DNA of 22,566 nucleotides from an uncultured Clostridia bacterium. GTDB taxonomy: Bacteria > Bacillota > Clostridia > RUG12999. The position numbers and the translations under genes are program-made. A model generated the notes under the pieces. That model worked only from the letters and a program-made list of their open reading frames with translations, had not been told where the DNA came from and searched no databases. This document shows, piece after piece, positions 1 through 7,742 of the stretch; the stretch's first letter is position 1, and each line of letters begins with the position of its first letter. The stretch is from positions 1 through 22,566 of the forward strand of contig CAKVOK010000054.1 in assembly GCA_934792465.1 (NCBI GenBank), in the 5' to 3' direction.

Positions 1-59
1 AATTTTTTCGTTGTGGTTCCAAAAGCTGTTAAAAATTTACAATGATTCAAAAATGGCAA

Positions 60-83
60 TTGTTCAGTAGACATTAATTATAA
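60..83 (-). repeat. Left copy of a 24-bp inverted repeat shared with the right end
   Basis: Read on the minus strand, this segment matches 22489-22512 on the plus strand at 23 of 24 positions; the invariant core is TAATGTCTACTGAACAA. It lies just downstream of, and touches, the -10 box of the leftward promoter at 82-110, so it would form the start of that transcript. Unlike the right copy, it has no long hairpins beside it. It is probably one member of a dispersed intergenic repeat family. Nothing else is recognisable in 1-59 or 111-216. Confidence 0.6.
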
Positions 84-110
84 TATATCATAAAATCTTC
101 GGCTTGTCAA
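82..110 (-). promoter_or_regulatory. Sigma-A type promoter reading out of the window to the left
   Basis: On the minus strand there is TTGACA (105-110), a 17-bp spacer and TATATT (82-87). This is a near-consensus vegetative promoter. Transcription would start near position 75 and run leftward past position 1, so the gene it serves is outside the window. No start codon with a convincing ribosome binding site is visible before the edge. Confidence 0.7.
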
Positions 111-216
111 GGGGAATATTTGAGATGAATTTGAAGTAGATACGGTACTAAGAAATATATCATATTTTAAAATCGAGTTGAATTATAGTTGAATTATTCG
201 GCTGCTGTTAGAAAAT

Positions 217-262
217 AATAAAAACCGCTTAATATTGCAAAATGCAGTATCTAAGCGGTTTT
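217..262 (-). terminator. Rho-independent terminator after tRNA-Arg
   Basis: AAAACCGCTTA (221-231) pairs with TAAGCGGTTTT (252-262), and the stem continues inward through ATATTGCA/TGCAGTAT with one G-U pair. On the minus strand the 3' arm ends in a run rich in T (AAGCGGTTTTTATTATTTTC). It lies 3 nt beyond the encoded CCA end of the tRNA and is the natural end of that transcript. Confidence 0.85.
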
Positions 263-265
263 ATG

Positions 266-342
266 TGGTGCGCTGCAAGGGATTCGAACCCCTGACCTTT
301 TGGTTCGTAGCCAAACACTCTATCCAGCTGAGCTAGCAGCGC
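266..342 (-). tRNA. tRNA-Arg, anticodon ACG
   Basis: On the minus strand the acceptor stem GCGCTGC (336-342) pairs with GCAGCGC (270-276), followed by discriminator A and an encoded CCA (266-268). The D arm GCTCAGCTGGATAGAGT, anticodon arm TTTGG-CTACGAA-CCAAA and T arm AGGGG-TTCGAAT-CCCTT are all intact. The anticodon ACG reads CGN arginine codons once its first base is converted to inosine. The gene has its own promoter at 367-395 and a terminator immediately after it. Confidence 0.97.
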
Positions 343-366
343 ATGTGTTTTTCAACAACACATATT

Positions 367-395
367 ATTATACCAAATTTTTGGCTGTTTGTCAA
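367..395 (-). promoter_or_regulatory. Consensus promoter for tRNA-Arg
   Basis: The minus strand carries TTGACA (390-395), exactly 17 bp, then TATAAT (367-372), a perfect match to the vegetative consensus. Start of transcription would fall about 20 nt before the tRNA acceptor stem. The promoter sits between the upstream membrane protein gene and the tRNA. I see no convincing terminator between them; a weak TTTGATAT/ATATCAAA hairpin after the stop codon has no T-tract on the coding strand. Confidence 0.88.
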
Positions 396-433
396 GTGTT
401 TTCCTTAATTTTTTTGATATTTTTTCGGATATA

Positions 434-1282
434 TCAAACGCTTCTGAAACCTCTGCCGATAATTTCACTGCTGGTAGTTACAATAATAAAGGCATTCGGG
501 TCAATTTTTTTGATTGTATCTCTTAGTTTTATAGCCTCAATTCTCTTGCACACCGTATGAATCATTGCTCTTTCCTTTTTCGTGTATTCACCCACCACGA
601 TGCTTGAAGTTACTCCGTGATGAAGCGTAGCTATGATATATTGCGATATTTCCTCGTGTTTATCGGTAATTACTATGAAATATTTGCAGGTGTTCAGGCT
701 TTCGATTACACTGTCAACCAAAAATGCTTTTGCGAACAGACCCATTAAAGAAAAGAGTCCGATTTGAATACCGAAAACAACAAAAGCACTTGCCGCAACG
801 ATAAAATCAACAAGCAGCAATGCTTTTCCTACGTTGATTTGCGTATATTTTTTCAAAATCAGCGCCACTATGTCGGTGCCTCCGGAAGAAGCACCGCTGT
901 TAAAAATCATTGCAGATCCGATAGACGTCAGAAGCATGGCGTATGCCAGCTCCATAAACGGCTGATTGGTAAGCGGATGAGAAATAGGGATAATAAACTC
1001 CAAGAAATAAGTAACGGCACTGTACAGCATACTGCAATATACGGTTTTAAATCCGTTTTGCCTGCCGAGAAATATAAACCCCAGCAGCAAAAGTACGATG
1101 TTCAAAATCCATATCCAAAGTGCGGGGGTCAACGGGGTAATGCTGCCCAAAATAGTAGCGATACCGGTAACTCCGCCGGTTGCAAAGCCGTTTGGTATTT
1201 TAAAAAAGTATACTCCGAACGATAGCAATATACATCCTAAACTCATATGAAGAAAATCCTTGAAATTTATTTTCCTGTTCAT
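434..1282 (-). CDS. YitT-family membrane protein with C-terminal DUF2179 domain
   Basis: The 282-residue product has about five or six hydrophobic segments in its first ~195 residues (for example LSFGVYFFKIPNGFATGG and IWILNIVLLLLGFIFLG). The glycine-rich GGVTGIATIL and SGASSGGTDIVAL stretches are typical of the YitT/DUF161 family. A soluble C-terminal domain of about 80 residues (KYFIVITDKHEEISQYI to the end) matches the DUF2179 layout, ending in DPNAFIIVTTSSEIIGRGF. It is an inner-membrane protein of unknown transport role. AGAGG lies 7-8 nt before the ATG. The gene starts 31 nt after the stop of the thioesterase gene, so the two are probably cotranscribed. Function is not established for the family; the family assignment is confident. 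Confidence 0.9.
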   Translation of the reverse strand: MNRKINFKDFLHMSLGCILLSFGVYFFKIPNGFATGGVTGIATILGSITPLTPALWIWILNIVLLLLGFIFLGRQNGFKTVYCSMLYSAVTYFLEFIIPISHPLTNQPFMELAYAMLLTSIGSAMIFNSGASSGGTDIVALILKKYTQINVGKALLLVDFIVAASAFVVFGIQIGLFSLMGLFAKAFLVDSVIESLNTCKYFIVITDKHEEISQYIIATLHHGVTSSIVVGEYTKKERAMIHTVCKRIEAIKLRDTIKKIDPNAFIIVTTSSEIIGRGFRSV

Positions 1283-1313
1283 GCCGCTTACCTCTTTTGT
1301 TGCGTAGATTAAT

Positions 1314-1781
1314 TTATATTTTCAGTTCACGCCGGCTTTTTCTGAGTTCGCAGCGTTTTGCCGCCGCTTCCCATTCTGCCTGCTCTTCCGGCGTTTCGCA
1401 GACAAGCTGCGGCACGGCTGTAGGCCGCTCGTTTTCGTCCAGAGCAACCATAACGACGTATGCGCGGTTTATCATGCGCCGTTCGCCGTTCAGCGATTCA
1501 ACGTATGTCTTTACGCATATTTCCATTGAGGTTCTGCCGGTATAGGTTACGTACCCTATAAGTACGATTGTGTCGTTTGCATATGCTGCGGAAGTAAATT
1601 CGAGAGAATCCACCGCAGCGGTTGTGACATTGCAGTTTGAATGACGTCTTGCCGTAACCGCCGCCACTATATCAATCCATTCCATGAGCCTGCCGCCGAA
1701 AAGACGCTTATATCCGTTCAGTGTGCTTTGCGACAAAATCTGTACCTGCTCGGTTCTGGAGTCGGAAACACGTTTTTCCAT
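1314..1781 (-). CDS. Hotdog-fold acyl-CoA thioesterase
   Basis: The 155-residue product fits the single-hotdog acyl-CoA hydrolase family (YkhA/YciA-like), which releases fatty acids from CoA in the cytoplasm. Visible family features are NGYKRLFGGRLMEWIDIVAA near residue 20, AVDSLEFTSAA, and the GRTSMEICVKTYVE strand. I chose the ATG at 1779-1781 because GGAAAGGA lies 12 nt upstream. The in-frame ATG four codons earlier abuts that site directly, and a longer open frame reaching 2072 would run into metH. The charged tail (EEQAEWEAAAKRCELRKSRRE) is helical. It is followed 31 nt later by the YitT-like gene. A 158-nt structured spacer separates it from metH, so it may be a distal member of the metF-metH transcript or have its own start. 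The physiological substrate cannot be read from the sequence. Confidence 0.88.
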   Translation of the reverse strand: MEKRVSDSRTEQVQILSQSTLNGYKRLFGGRLMEWIDIVAAVTARRHSNCNVTTAAVDSLEFTSAAYANDTIVLIGYVTYTGRTSMEICVKTYVESLNGERRMINRAYVVMVALDENERPTAVPQLVCETPEEQAEWEAAAKRCELRKSRRELKI

Positions 1782-1939
1782 ATTTATGACCATTCCTTTC
1801 CGTGCCGCAAGGCACAAAACCAAGTTTGAAAGAAAATTGTTCAGAGTGCCGCTTTGCAGTGAGCGGGGCTGTGTCCTTTTGTACCGCCCCGAACAAAAAG
1901 CGGTGATATGGGCAATTTTATTCAAACTTATAATTCTTT
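1782..1939 (-). other. Structured spacer between metH and the thioesterase gene
   Basis: On the minus strand an outer 7-bp stem CCGCTTT (1898-1904)/AAAGCGG (1849-1855) encloses a perfect 6-bp stem CGGGGC (1886-1891)/GCCCCG (1864-1869). A second hairpin, GTGCC-TTGC-GGCAC (1802-1815), ends a few bases before the GGAAAGGA ribosome binding site of the thioesterase gene. Neither has a T-tract, so they are not ordinary terminators. The segment could be an RNA leader or a processing site. I do not recognise a known riboswitch, and no clear -35/-10 pair was found. Confidence 0.4.
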
Positions 1940-4351
1940 CTAACTTAACTGTGAGTTTATATATTCCGCATAGCGGACGGATTCCATAGCGTCTTTTGCG
2001 TATTTGTCCGCACCTATGCTGTCCGCATATTCCTGCGTCAATACCGCACCGCCTACGATTACTTTGCACCACGGAGCTTTTTCGTTCAGAAGCTTTATGG
2101 TTTCTTCCATTGCCGGTACGGTTGTCGTCATCAGTGCGCTAAGCCCGGCAAGGGGAGAATGAAGCCTGACAACGGCTTCGAGTACGTCTTCGGGCGGAAC
2201 GTCACGGCCTAAATCCGTCACGCAAAAACCATAGTTTTCAAGAAGAAGCTTTACTATGTTTTTGCCTATATCGTGAATATCGCCGTGTACAGTGGCTATA
2301 ACGATTCCGCATTTTTGCGTAAGCGACGATTTCTGCGTCGCCATATGATTTTTTATGCTCTCGAACGAGCTTCTTGCGGCATCCGCACTCATAAGCAGCT
2401 GCGGAAGATATACCCTGTTTTCTTCGTACCCTTTGCCGACTATGTCAAGCGACGGAATTATCTCTTTTTCAACGATTTCAAGAGGGGGTATTTCGGCGAG
2501 AAGTTCGCTTGTCAATTTTCCCGACTCATCTTTCAGACCCTTTATGATAGCTTTTTGAAGTGCCGATTTGTAGCTTTCGGGATTTTTGCTTACTGCGGCA
2601 GGCTTTGCCGTCTGCACAGTTTCAACGTGGTTCGCCATGTATTCTATATATTCTCCGCAATTCGGGTCATATCCGAAAAGCGCACGGTAAGCGTGGTACG
2701 TTTTCATCATTTCGGACGAATACGGATTCATGATTGCCGCCGAAAGTCTGTTTGTCAATGCGACCGCAAAAAATGTGCTGTTCACTGCGTCACGTGACGG
2801 CAAGCCAAACGATATGTTTGAAACGCCCAGGCTTGTGTTGCAGCCGAGCTGCTCACGTATCATTTTGAGTGCCGTCAGCGTTGCGGAAGCTGCGTCTTTG
2901 TCTGCGCTGATTGTCATTGCGAGCGTATCGAATATAATATCTTTTTTGTCGATACCGTATTCGGCAGCCGTTTTCAGTATTTTTTTCGCTATTTCAAATC
3001 TGCCTTCGGCCGTTTCCGGTATTCCTTTTTCATCAAGCGTCAGCGCAACTACGAAACCGCCGTATTTCTGCACAAACGGGAAAATGGCGTGCATACTTTC
3101 TTCTTTTCCGTTCACGGAATTTATCATAGCTTTTCCGTTGTATATACGCATAGCCTTTTCCATGGCTTTCGGGTTTGATGTATCAAGCTGGAGCGGTAAA
3201 TCCGTTACACCCTGCAATTCGTATACGGTATTTTTCAAGACTTCTGTTTCGTCTATTTCCGAAATGCCGACGTTTACGTCCAGAACCTGAACACCGTGTT
3301 CCTGCTGTGCTATTCCCTCGTGAAGAATATAGTCCGTGTCATTTTCCATAAGGGCTTGTCTGAACCGCTTTTTTCCGGTAGGATTTATGCGTTCGCCTAT
3401 GAGTATCGGAGAACCTCCGAAGTATACGGCATTTGAATAGGACGAAATGCACGAAAGATTTTTGTTTGTCAGCGGCACAGGCTGCATATTTGCTATGCCG
3501 TCCGAAACCGCTTTTATATATTCGGGCGTCGTACCGCAGCATCCGCCGGCGACACGTACTCCCATACGAATCATTTCAAGTACGCTTTCTGTGAACTCCG
3601 ATACGGAAACATCGTATACCGTCTTGCCGTCAACGCTTTTCGGCAGACCTGCATTCGGTTTTAAGATAACGGGAACAGAAGCGCATTTTAAAAGACGTTC
3701 GACAACGGGACGGGTTTGATCCGGTCCGAACGAGCAGTTTACGCCGATTGCGTCCGCACGCATACCCTCAAGGAGAGCGACCATTGCTTCCGGCGAAGCA
3801 CCCGTCATCAGCTTGCCGTTTTCGCTGTATGCATTGGAAACGAAAACGGGCAGATTGCCGTATTCCTTTGCGGCGAGAAGCGCTGCCTTTGTTTCAAGGC
3901 TGTCATTCATGGTTTCTATGAAGATTAAATCAACGCCGCATTTGCAGCCGCTTTCAACGGTTTTCCCGAATGCGGCAACGGCTTCTTCAAATTCAAAATC
4001 GCCGTACGGTTTCAGAAGCTTTCCGCACGGACCTATGTCGAGGGCAATATATTTTTCTTTTTGCGAGGAGGATTCCTCCCTCGCATATTTGGCATTGTCC
4101 GCTGCGGCGCATATGATTTTTTCAAGCTCCGAATCGGAAAATTTCAGCGGATTTGCACCGAAAGTATTTATGTTTATTATATTGCTGCCTGCATCGAAAT
4201 AATCACGGTGAATCTGACGTATGACGTCTGCATGGGTCAGATTCCAAAATTCCGGATATTCGCCCGGCATAAGACCTTTTTCCTGCAATAGCGTTCCCAT
4301 GCCGCCGTCCAGGCAAACTATATTATCTTTTAAAAAATCCAAAATATTCAT
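1940..4351 (-). CDS. metH: Cobalamin-dependent methionine synthase lacking the activation domain
   Basis: The 803-residue product transfers a methyl group from 5-methyltetrahydrofolate to homocysteine through cobalamin. Residues 1-290 form the homocysteine-binding barrel with zinc ligands Cys206 (GVNCSFGP), Cys271 and Cys272 (GGCCGTTP). Residues about 315-570 are the pterin-binding barrel (GERINPTGKKRF, VLDVNVG). About 595-803 are the cobalamin cap and Rossmann domain, with D691-x-H693-x-x-G696 (GDIHDIGKNIV) giving the lower axial histidine, then SALMTTTVPAM and VGGAV. E. coli MetH is about 1,230 residues and ends in an adenosylmethionine-binding activation domain. That domain is absent here and is supplied by the next gene upstream, 3 nt away. 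Transcription comes from the promoter at 6259-6287 through metF. Confidence 0.97.
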   Translation of the reverse strand: MNILDFLKDNIVCLDGGMGTLLQEKGLMPGEYPEFWNLTHADVIRQIHRDYFDAGSNIININTFGANPLKFSDSELEKIICAAADNAKYAREESSSQKEKYIALDIGPCGKLLKPYGDFEFEEAVAAFGKTVESGCKCGVDLIFIETMNDSLETKAALLAAKEYGNLPVFVSNAYSENGKLMTGASPEAMVALLEGMRADAIGVNCSFGPDQTRPVVERLLKCASVPVILKPNAGLPKSVDGKTVYDVSVSEFTESVLEMIRMGVRVAGGCCGTTPEYIKAVSDGIANMQPVPLTNKNLSCISSYSNAVYFGGSPILIGERINPTGKKRFRQALMENDTDYILHEGIAQQEHGVQVLDVNVGISEIDETEVLKNTVYELQGVTDLPLQLDTSNPKAMEKAMRIYNGKAMINSVNGKEESMHAIFPFVQKYGGFVVALTLDEKGIPETAEGRFEIAKKILKTAAEYGIDKKDIIFDTLAMTISADKDAASATLTALKMIREQLGCNTSLGVSNISFGLPSRDAVNSTFFAVALTNRLSAAIMNPYSSEMMKTYHAYRALFGYDPNCGEYIEYMANHVETVQTAKPAAVSKNPESYKSALQKAIIKGLKDESGKLTSELLAEIPPLEIVEKEIIPSLDIVGKGYEENRVYLPQLLMSADAARSSFESIKNHMATQKSSLTQKCGIVIATVHGDIHDIGKNIVKLLLENYGFCVTDLGRDVPPEDVLEAVVRLHSPLAGLSALMTTTVPAMEETIKLLNEKAPWCKVIVGGAVLTQEYADSIGADKYAKDAMESVRYAEYINSQLS

Positions 4352-4354
4352 TTG

Positions 4355-5026
4355 CTATTCTCCTCTGAAAACACAGTTTGTTTTATTGCAGCTTTTGCAT
4401 TTGCTGCCGCTGCTGTTTCGGCATTGCTCGGATACTCCGATAATTGCCGTTACGGATTTTGACGGCGACATCAGCAGACTTTCGTTCAATGTAAGTCCTA
4501 TTTTTCTTTGGCAGTCCAAAACCCGAAATATATCCTTTTGGAGGTCAAGCGGCAAATCGCCGTAACCGGGGCTGAATCTCGGCCGCAGATATAAGCCTTG
4601 CTTTAAAAAATCCTGCTGCATATCCTCGTTAAAAGCATCACACAGCGCTTCAATGCGTTCGGCACCTATGGCTTGGAAAATCAGCGCTTTTGCCGGATTG
4701 CTGCGGCTGTAGCGCATTATGAGCCTGTCTATATCTATGCCGACGGTTGCGGCAAAAAGTATGATTTTAAAACAGCCGTCCAGATTTTTTTTAAGACCCT
4801 TTGAATTTAGCCTTGCAAAGGATAAATCGAGCGTATCGCCGTCGGATGAAATATTGAATTCACGAAAGCTTACTTTGTATATGAATTTGTCTTTACATTC
4901 TTCAAGACAGCTTTCGATAAGTCCGTTTATTTCATCATTGCTGCTTTTGCAGCCGCTGTAGCGCAGTATTTCTTTTTTGTTAAATTCAATGTTAGTATAA
5001 GTTTTTATATTAATATTATCCATCAT
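4355..5026 (-). CDS. Stand-alone methionine synthase activation-domain protein
   Basis: The 223-residue product resembles the AdoMet-binding reactivation domain of MetH (Met_synt_B12 family), which reductively remethylates oxidised cobalamin. The diagnostic RPRFSPGYGDLPL motif is present near residue 158, preceded by FQAIGAERIEALCDAFNED. The end carries a cysteine cluster, C-x7-C-x2-C-x4-C (EQC...SKCKSCNKTNC), that could bind metal or a cluster; this is not part of the E. coli domain. The gene lies between metF and metH: its start overlaps the metF stop (ATGA) and its stop is 3 nt before the metH ATG, so all three should be translated together. Two adjacent ATGs (5026 and 5023) are possible. 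The second has the better spacing from GGGGA. Confidence 0.92.
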   Translation of the reverse strand: MMDNINIKTYTNIEFNKKEILRYSGCKSSNDEINGLIESCLEECKDKFIYKVSFREFNISSDGDTLDLSFARLNSKGLKKNLDGCFKIILFAATVGIDIDRLIMRYSRSNPAKALIFQAIGAERIEALCDAFNEDMQQDFLKQGLYLRPRFSPGYGDLPLDLQKDIFRVLDCQRKIGLTLNESLLMSPSKSVTAIIGVSEQCRNSSGSKCKSCNKTNCVFRGE

Positions 5027-5892
5027 TTCCCCAATATGTCGGATAAGTTGCTTTTGATTTGCGCCGCAACCTCCGGTTTGTTCATTGAATATATATGAAC
5101 GTTTGTAATGTTGTTTGCAAATAAATCTATAATTTGGTCGGTCGCATACGCTATGCCTGCCTGCGTCATTGCCGCCGTATCATTGCCGAATCTGTCCACA
5201 ATACTCTTGAAACGCTGCGGCATAAACGAGCCGGAAAGCTTCAGCGCACGTTCGAGATATTTTGCGTTTGTAATCGGCATAATACCGGCGATTACGGGAA
5301 CTGTTATGCCTGCCTCACGTATTTTATAAAGGAAATTGTATAAAAGATTGTTGTCGAAAAACATCTGCGTTGTCAGAAAATCGCAGCCGGCATCAACCTT
5401 TTCTTTCAGATATTTGATGTCTTCCTTTTGATTGGCACTTTCCGGATGCACTTCGGGATAGCAGGCACCGCCTATGCAGAAATCGGAGTTTCTGCTTTTC
5501 AGCTTGTGTATCAGCTGCGCCGCATGAGTATAGCCGGAACGGAGGTTTTCGGCATTTTCGGGAATATCACCGCGAAGAGCCATAACGTTCTCTATGCCGT
5601 AGCTTCTCATAGTGGATATATATTCGTCAATCATTTCATCGCTTGAAGATATGCACGTCAAATGCGCAAGGGTTGAAACGTTGTATTTTTCTTTGATTTT
5701 TTTTGCCAAATCCAGTGTGTATTTGCTTGTTCCTCCGCCTGCGCCGTATGTTATGCTCATGAAAGACGGATTGAGTGCCGCTATTTCAAGTGCCGATTTT
5801 TCAATGCTTTCAAAGGTTGCGTCGCTTTTCGGCGGAAACACCTCGAACGACAGGGAAAGAGTGTCTTTTTTCAGTAAATCGGAAATTTTCAT
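5023..5892 (-). CDS. metF: Methylenetetrahydrofolate reductase
   Basis: The 289-residue product matches MetF in length and motifs: SLSFEVFPPKSD at the start with the conserved catalytic glutamate, SITYGAGGGTS, AHLTCISSS, VMALRGDIP, and FLTTQMFFDN with PVIAGIMPI further on. It reduces 5,10-methylenetetrahydrofolate to the 5-methyl form used by MetH, using FAD in the cytoplasm. GGAGG lies 5 nt before the ATG. It is the first clearly functional gene after the promoter at 6259-6287, with only the small unknown frame 5907-6209 between them, and it overlaps the next gene by 4 nt. No separate MetV-type partner is visible next to it. Confidence 0.97.
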   Translation of the reverse strand: MKISDLLKKDTLSLSFEVFPPKSDATFESIEKSALEIAALNPSFMSITYGAGGGTSKYTLDLAKKIKEKYNVSTLAHLTCISSSDEMIDEYISTMRSYGIENVMALRGDIPENAENLRSGYTHAAQLIHKLKSRNSDFCIGGACYPEVHPESANQKEDIKYLKEKVDAGCDFLTTQMFFDNNLLYNFLYKIREAGITVPVIAGIMPITNAKYLERALKLSGSFMPQRFKSIVDRFGNDTAAMTQAGIAYATDQIIDLFANNITNVHIYSMNKPEVAAQIKSNLSDILGK

Positions 5893-5906
5893 GGTTACCT
5901 CCGTAA

Positions 5907-6209
5907 TTAATTATGTATATATCTTGATATTTTATCGTGAAGTCCCCGATAATTTGAGTTTTCATATATTTCACGGTCTTTTTTGATAAAATACTTTCTT
6001 GTATGTTCCGAATTGTCGGATTTATATAATTTGATAATACCGTTCAATTCTTTAAGAAGTTCGATTCCGCTCCGGGGATCGGTGCTGTATTTTACGGTTT
6101 GTATCAGAATACGTGCGTCCTCTGCGATGTTTGTGAGGTTCGGCGGATTTTTCCTATACATATGCGTATATATTTCGAGTTCGGGAATATAACGGTTATT
6201 GCCGCACAA
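5907..6209 (-). CDS. Unknown small protein, probably with a broken or slipped start
   Basis: An open frame of 100 residues, highly charged and predicted helical (ILIQTVKYSTDPRSGIELL, KYFIKKDREIYENSNYRGL), with no family I recognise. It ends 14 nt before metF and follows a consensus promoter. The frame itself begins at a TTG without a ribosome binding site. The ATG at 6229-6231, which does have AAAGGA 11 nt upstream, is one base out of frame and stops after 11 codons. Right after that ATG is a run of six A. With five A the ATG would lead straight into this frame as MKNHIFGLCGNNRY. Either the gene is a fresh pseudogene, the sequence has an indel, or slippage restores the frame. Confidence 0.5.
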   Translation of the reverse strand: MCGNNRYIPELEIYTHMYRKNPPNLTNIAEDARILIQTVKYSTDPRSGIELLKELNGIIKLYKSDNSEHTRKYFIKKDREIYENSNYRGLHDKISRYIHN

Positions 6210-6258
6210 ACCGAATATATGATTTTTTCATTCGTACCAACTTCCTTTATTCAACAAA

Positions 6259-6287
6259 ATTATACCATATTTTCGGCGTATTGTCAA
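6259..6287 (-). promoter_or_regulatory. Consensus promoter of the met operon
   Basis: On the minus strand TTGACA (6282-6287) is followed by a 17-bp spacer and TATAAT (6259-6264), with TATGG directly before the -10 (an extended -10 TGG). The leader to the first good ATG (6231) is only about 20 nt. There is therefore no room for a S-box or cobalamin riboswitch, which often precede metF/metH genes in Firmicutes. Confidence 0.88.
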
Positions 6288-6352
6288 CTTATATAAGGAG
6301 ATAATATGTTTTTAAAAATGTATGTAATTTGTCAAAGGTGAAAAATAATGAC

Positions 6353-6392
6353 TGCCGAAAAGCCTTGCTGATGTGAGCAAAGCCTTTCGGCA
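6353..6392. terminator. Terminator hairpin downstream of the transglutaminase-like gene
   Basis: TGCCGAAA (6353-6360) pairs with TTTCGGCA (6385-6392), with further pairing inside (GCTTTGCT.../AGCAAGGC). On the minus strand it is followed by GTCATTATTTTTC, a moderate T-tract 37 nt after the stop codon at 6430. On the plus strand it is followed by TTTTTT. It may work in both directions and insulates this gene from the met promoter. Confidence 0.7.
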
Positions 6393-6429
6393 AAGTTTTT
6401 TAAAAGAAAATTATTGTTTTCGGCTTTTT

Positions 6430-7716
6430 TTAATCTATGCTGATTTTTTCGCAGGCGGGTGTCAGTGTGTTCATATCCCATATGAATATGTCGGTGCTGT
6501 CTGCCGAAGTGTCATATAATATTTGAAGTTTATATATTATATTATTGTTCATTCCAAGGACATTTTGCTTATTAAATGACGAATACTGTCCGCTTTTGGA
6601 ATTTACCGCTATAGGCGTAAGGTCGCCGGTATAGTTTGATAATGCATAGTAGTATAATATACAGCCGTCTGTTTGAGGGATCGGAGCGGAAACTGCGATT
6701 ATACCGGCTTTTAAGCTTTTGCTTCGGAATGTGACCGTTTGACCGCCGGAATATGTACGCATTGCGTTAAAATATTCACCGTCATAAGTCAGTACGATTA
6801 GACCGCTTATATTAAAAAGATAGGTGCTTTCAAAATCATTTCCGCAGTCCGGGAGGGCGTCAAGATATGCTATCCAGTCATGTTCGGCATCGGAAAATGA
6901 ATTTTTTATGTTTTGAAAACGTTTGTCATCCGAAAGGAGAAAATTGCTGTGATATGCTGCCGATATATTGTCTGTTTTGTTGGGGTCATCCCATGTTACA
7001 TCTACATGATACCATTTTCCGTCAAGCTTGACATAATTCCATAGGTGGTTAATTGAATCGGATCTGCAAAAGTTGGCTTCAATACCGAGTTCGCGCAAAA
7101 TCATGTAATATGCCTGCGCATATCCCTGACATACTGCAGTGTTGTTTTTAAATATTCCGTATGCATGAAACGGCAATATATCATCGCTTGTAGCAGAGTA
7201 GTCATATTTATAATTTTCAACCATTTTGTCATGTACCGCAAGGAGTTTTTCAAGTGGGCTTTCAAATTGCGAGACAAGCTCGACATATTCATTTATTTTT
7301 TCTTGCATGAATAATCTTGCTTTGTTATCTTGTTCAACAGAATCAAAAATATAATCAGGCAGTATTGTGAGAATAATATGGTTATTGTTGTAGCGATATC
7401 TGAATACTGTACGAATTAAAAGTTCAGGGTGTCTTGTTGCAAAGCTGAAATAGATGTTTTTGATTTCACTGTCTGGTATATTATAATTTGAAACATCAAT
7501 TTCTGTCATATGATTCATACATTGTTCAATCAGATAGTCTTCAAGTGATTGATTGGAAAAAAGACGTATGTCGGAATCGGGTTCGTTTTCAGCGGCGATT
7601 CCCTCGGCGGAAAACATCATTCCCGTGGGATATTCGGCAATTTCTTCGGCGGAAGCTCCGATAAACAGCATACCGAAAAATGCTGCCGCAAAAATAAGTT
7701 TTTTAAATAGTTTCAT
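6430..7716 (-). CDS. Secreted transglutaminase-like (cysteine protease fold) protein
   Basis: The 428-residue product starts with a signal peptide (MKLFKKLIFAAAFFGMLFIG, cleavage probably after ASA near residue 23). A transglutaminase-like core follows: Cys196 in AVCQGYAQAYYMI, His224 in INHLWNYVKLDGKW and Asp239 in YHVDVTWDDP form the expected triad. Upstream, residues 55-150 hold a helical region common in bacterial transglutaminase-like exported proteins. The remaining ~170 residues are beta-rich without a motif I know, and there is no sortase signal or repeat anchor. Such proteins may crosslink or cleave peptides at the cell surface; the substrate is unknown. AGGAG lies 7 nt before the ATG. 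It begins 26 nt after the MerR gene and may be transcribed with it. Confidence 0.88.
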   Translation of the reverse strand: MKLFKKLIFAAAFFGMLFIGASAEEIAEYPTGMMFSAEGIAAENEPDSDIRLFSNQSLEDYLIEQCMNHMTEIDVSNYNIPDSEIKNIYFSFATRHPELLIRTVFRYRYNNNHIILTILPDYIFDSVEQDNKARLFMQEKINEYVELVSQFESPLEKLLAVHDKMVENYKYDYSATSDDILPFHAYGIFKNNTAVCQGYAQAYYMILRELGIEANFCRSDSINHLWNYVKLDGKWYHVDVTWDDPNKTDNISAAYHSNFLLSDDKRFQNIKNSFSDAEHDWIAYLDALPDCGNDFESTYLFNISGLIVLTYDGEYFNAMRTYSGGQTVTFRSKSLKAGIIAVSAPIPQTDGCILYYYALSNYTGDLTPIAVNSKSGQYSSFNKQNVLGMNNNIIYKLQILYDTSADSTDIFIWDMNTLTPACEKISID

Positions 7717-7742
7717 TTTGTTGCTCCTCTCTGCTCACAAAG

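Noticed and set aside
396..433. Terminator after the YitT-like gene
   Set aside because: TTTGATAT/ATATCAAA can pair, but the following bases on the coding strand are A-rich, not T-rich.
1782..2072. Long N-terminal extension of the thioesterase into metH
   Set aside because: The extension overlaps metH in another frame and lacks hotdog features; a ribosome binding site supports the ATG at 1781.
6231..6290. S-box or cobalamin riboswitch before the met operon
   Set aside because: The leader from the consensus promoter to the first supported ATG is only about 20 nt.
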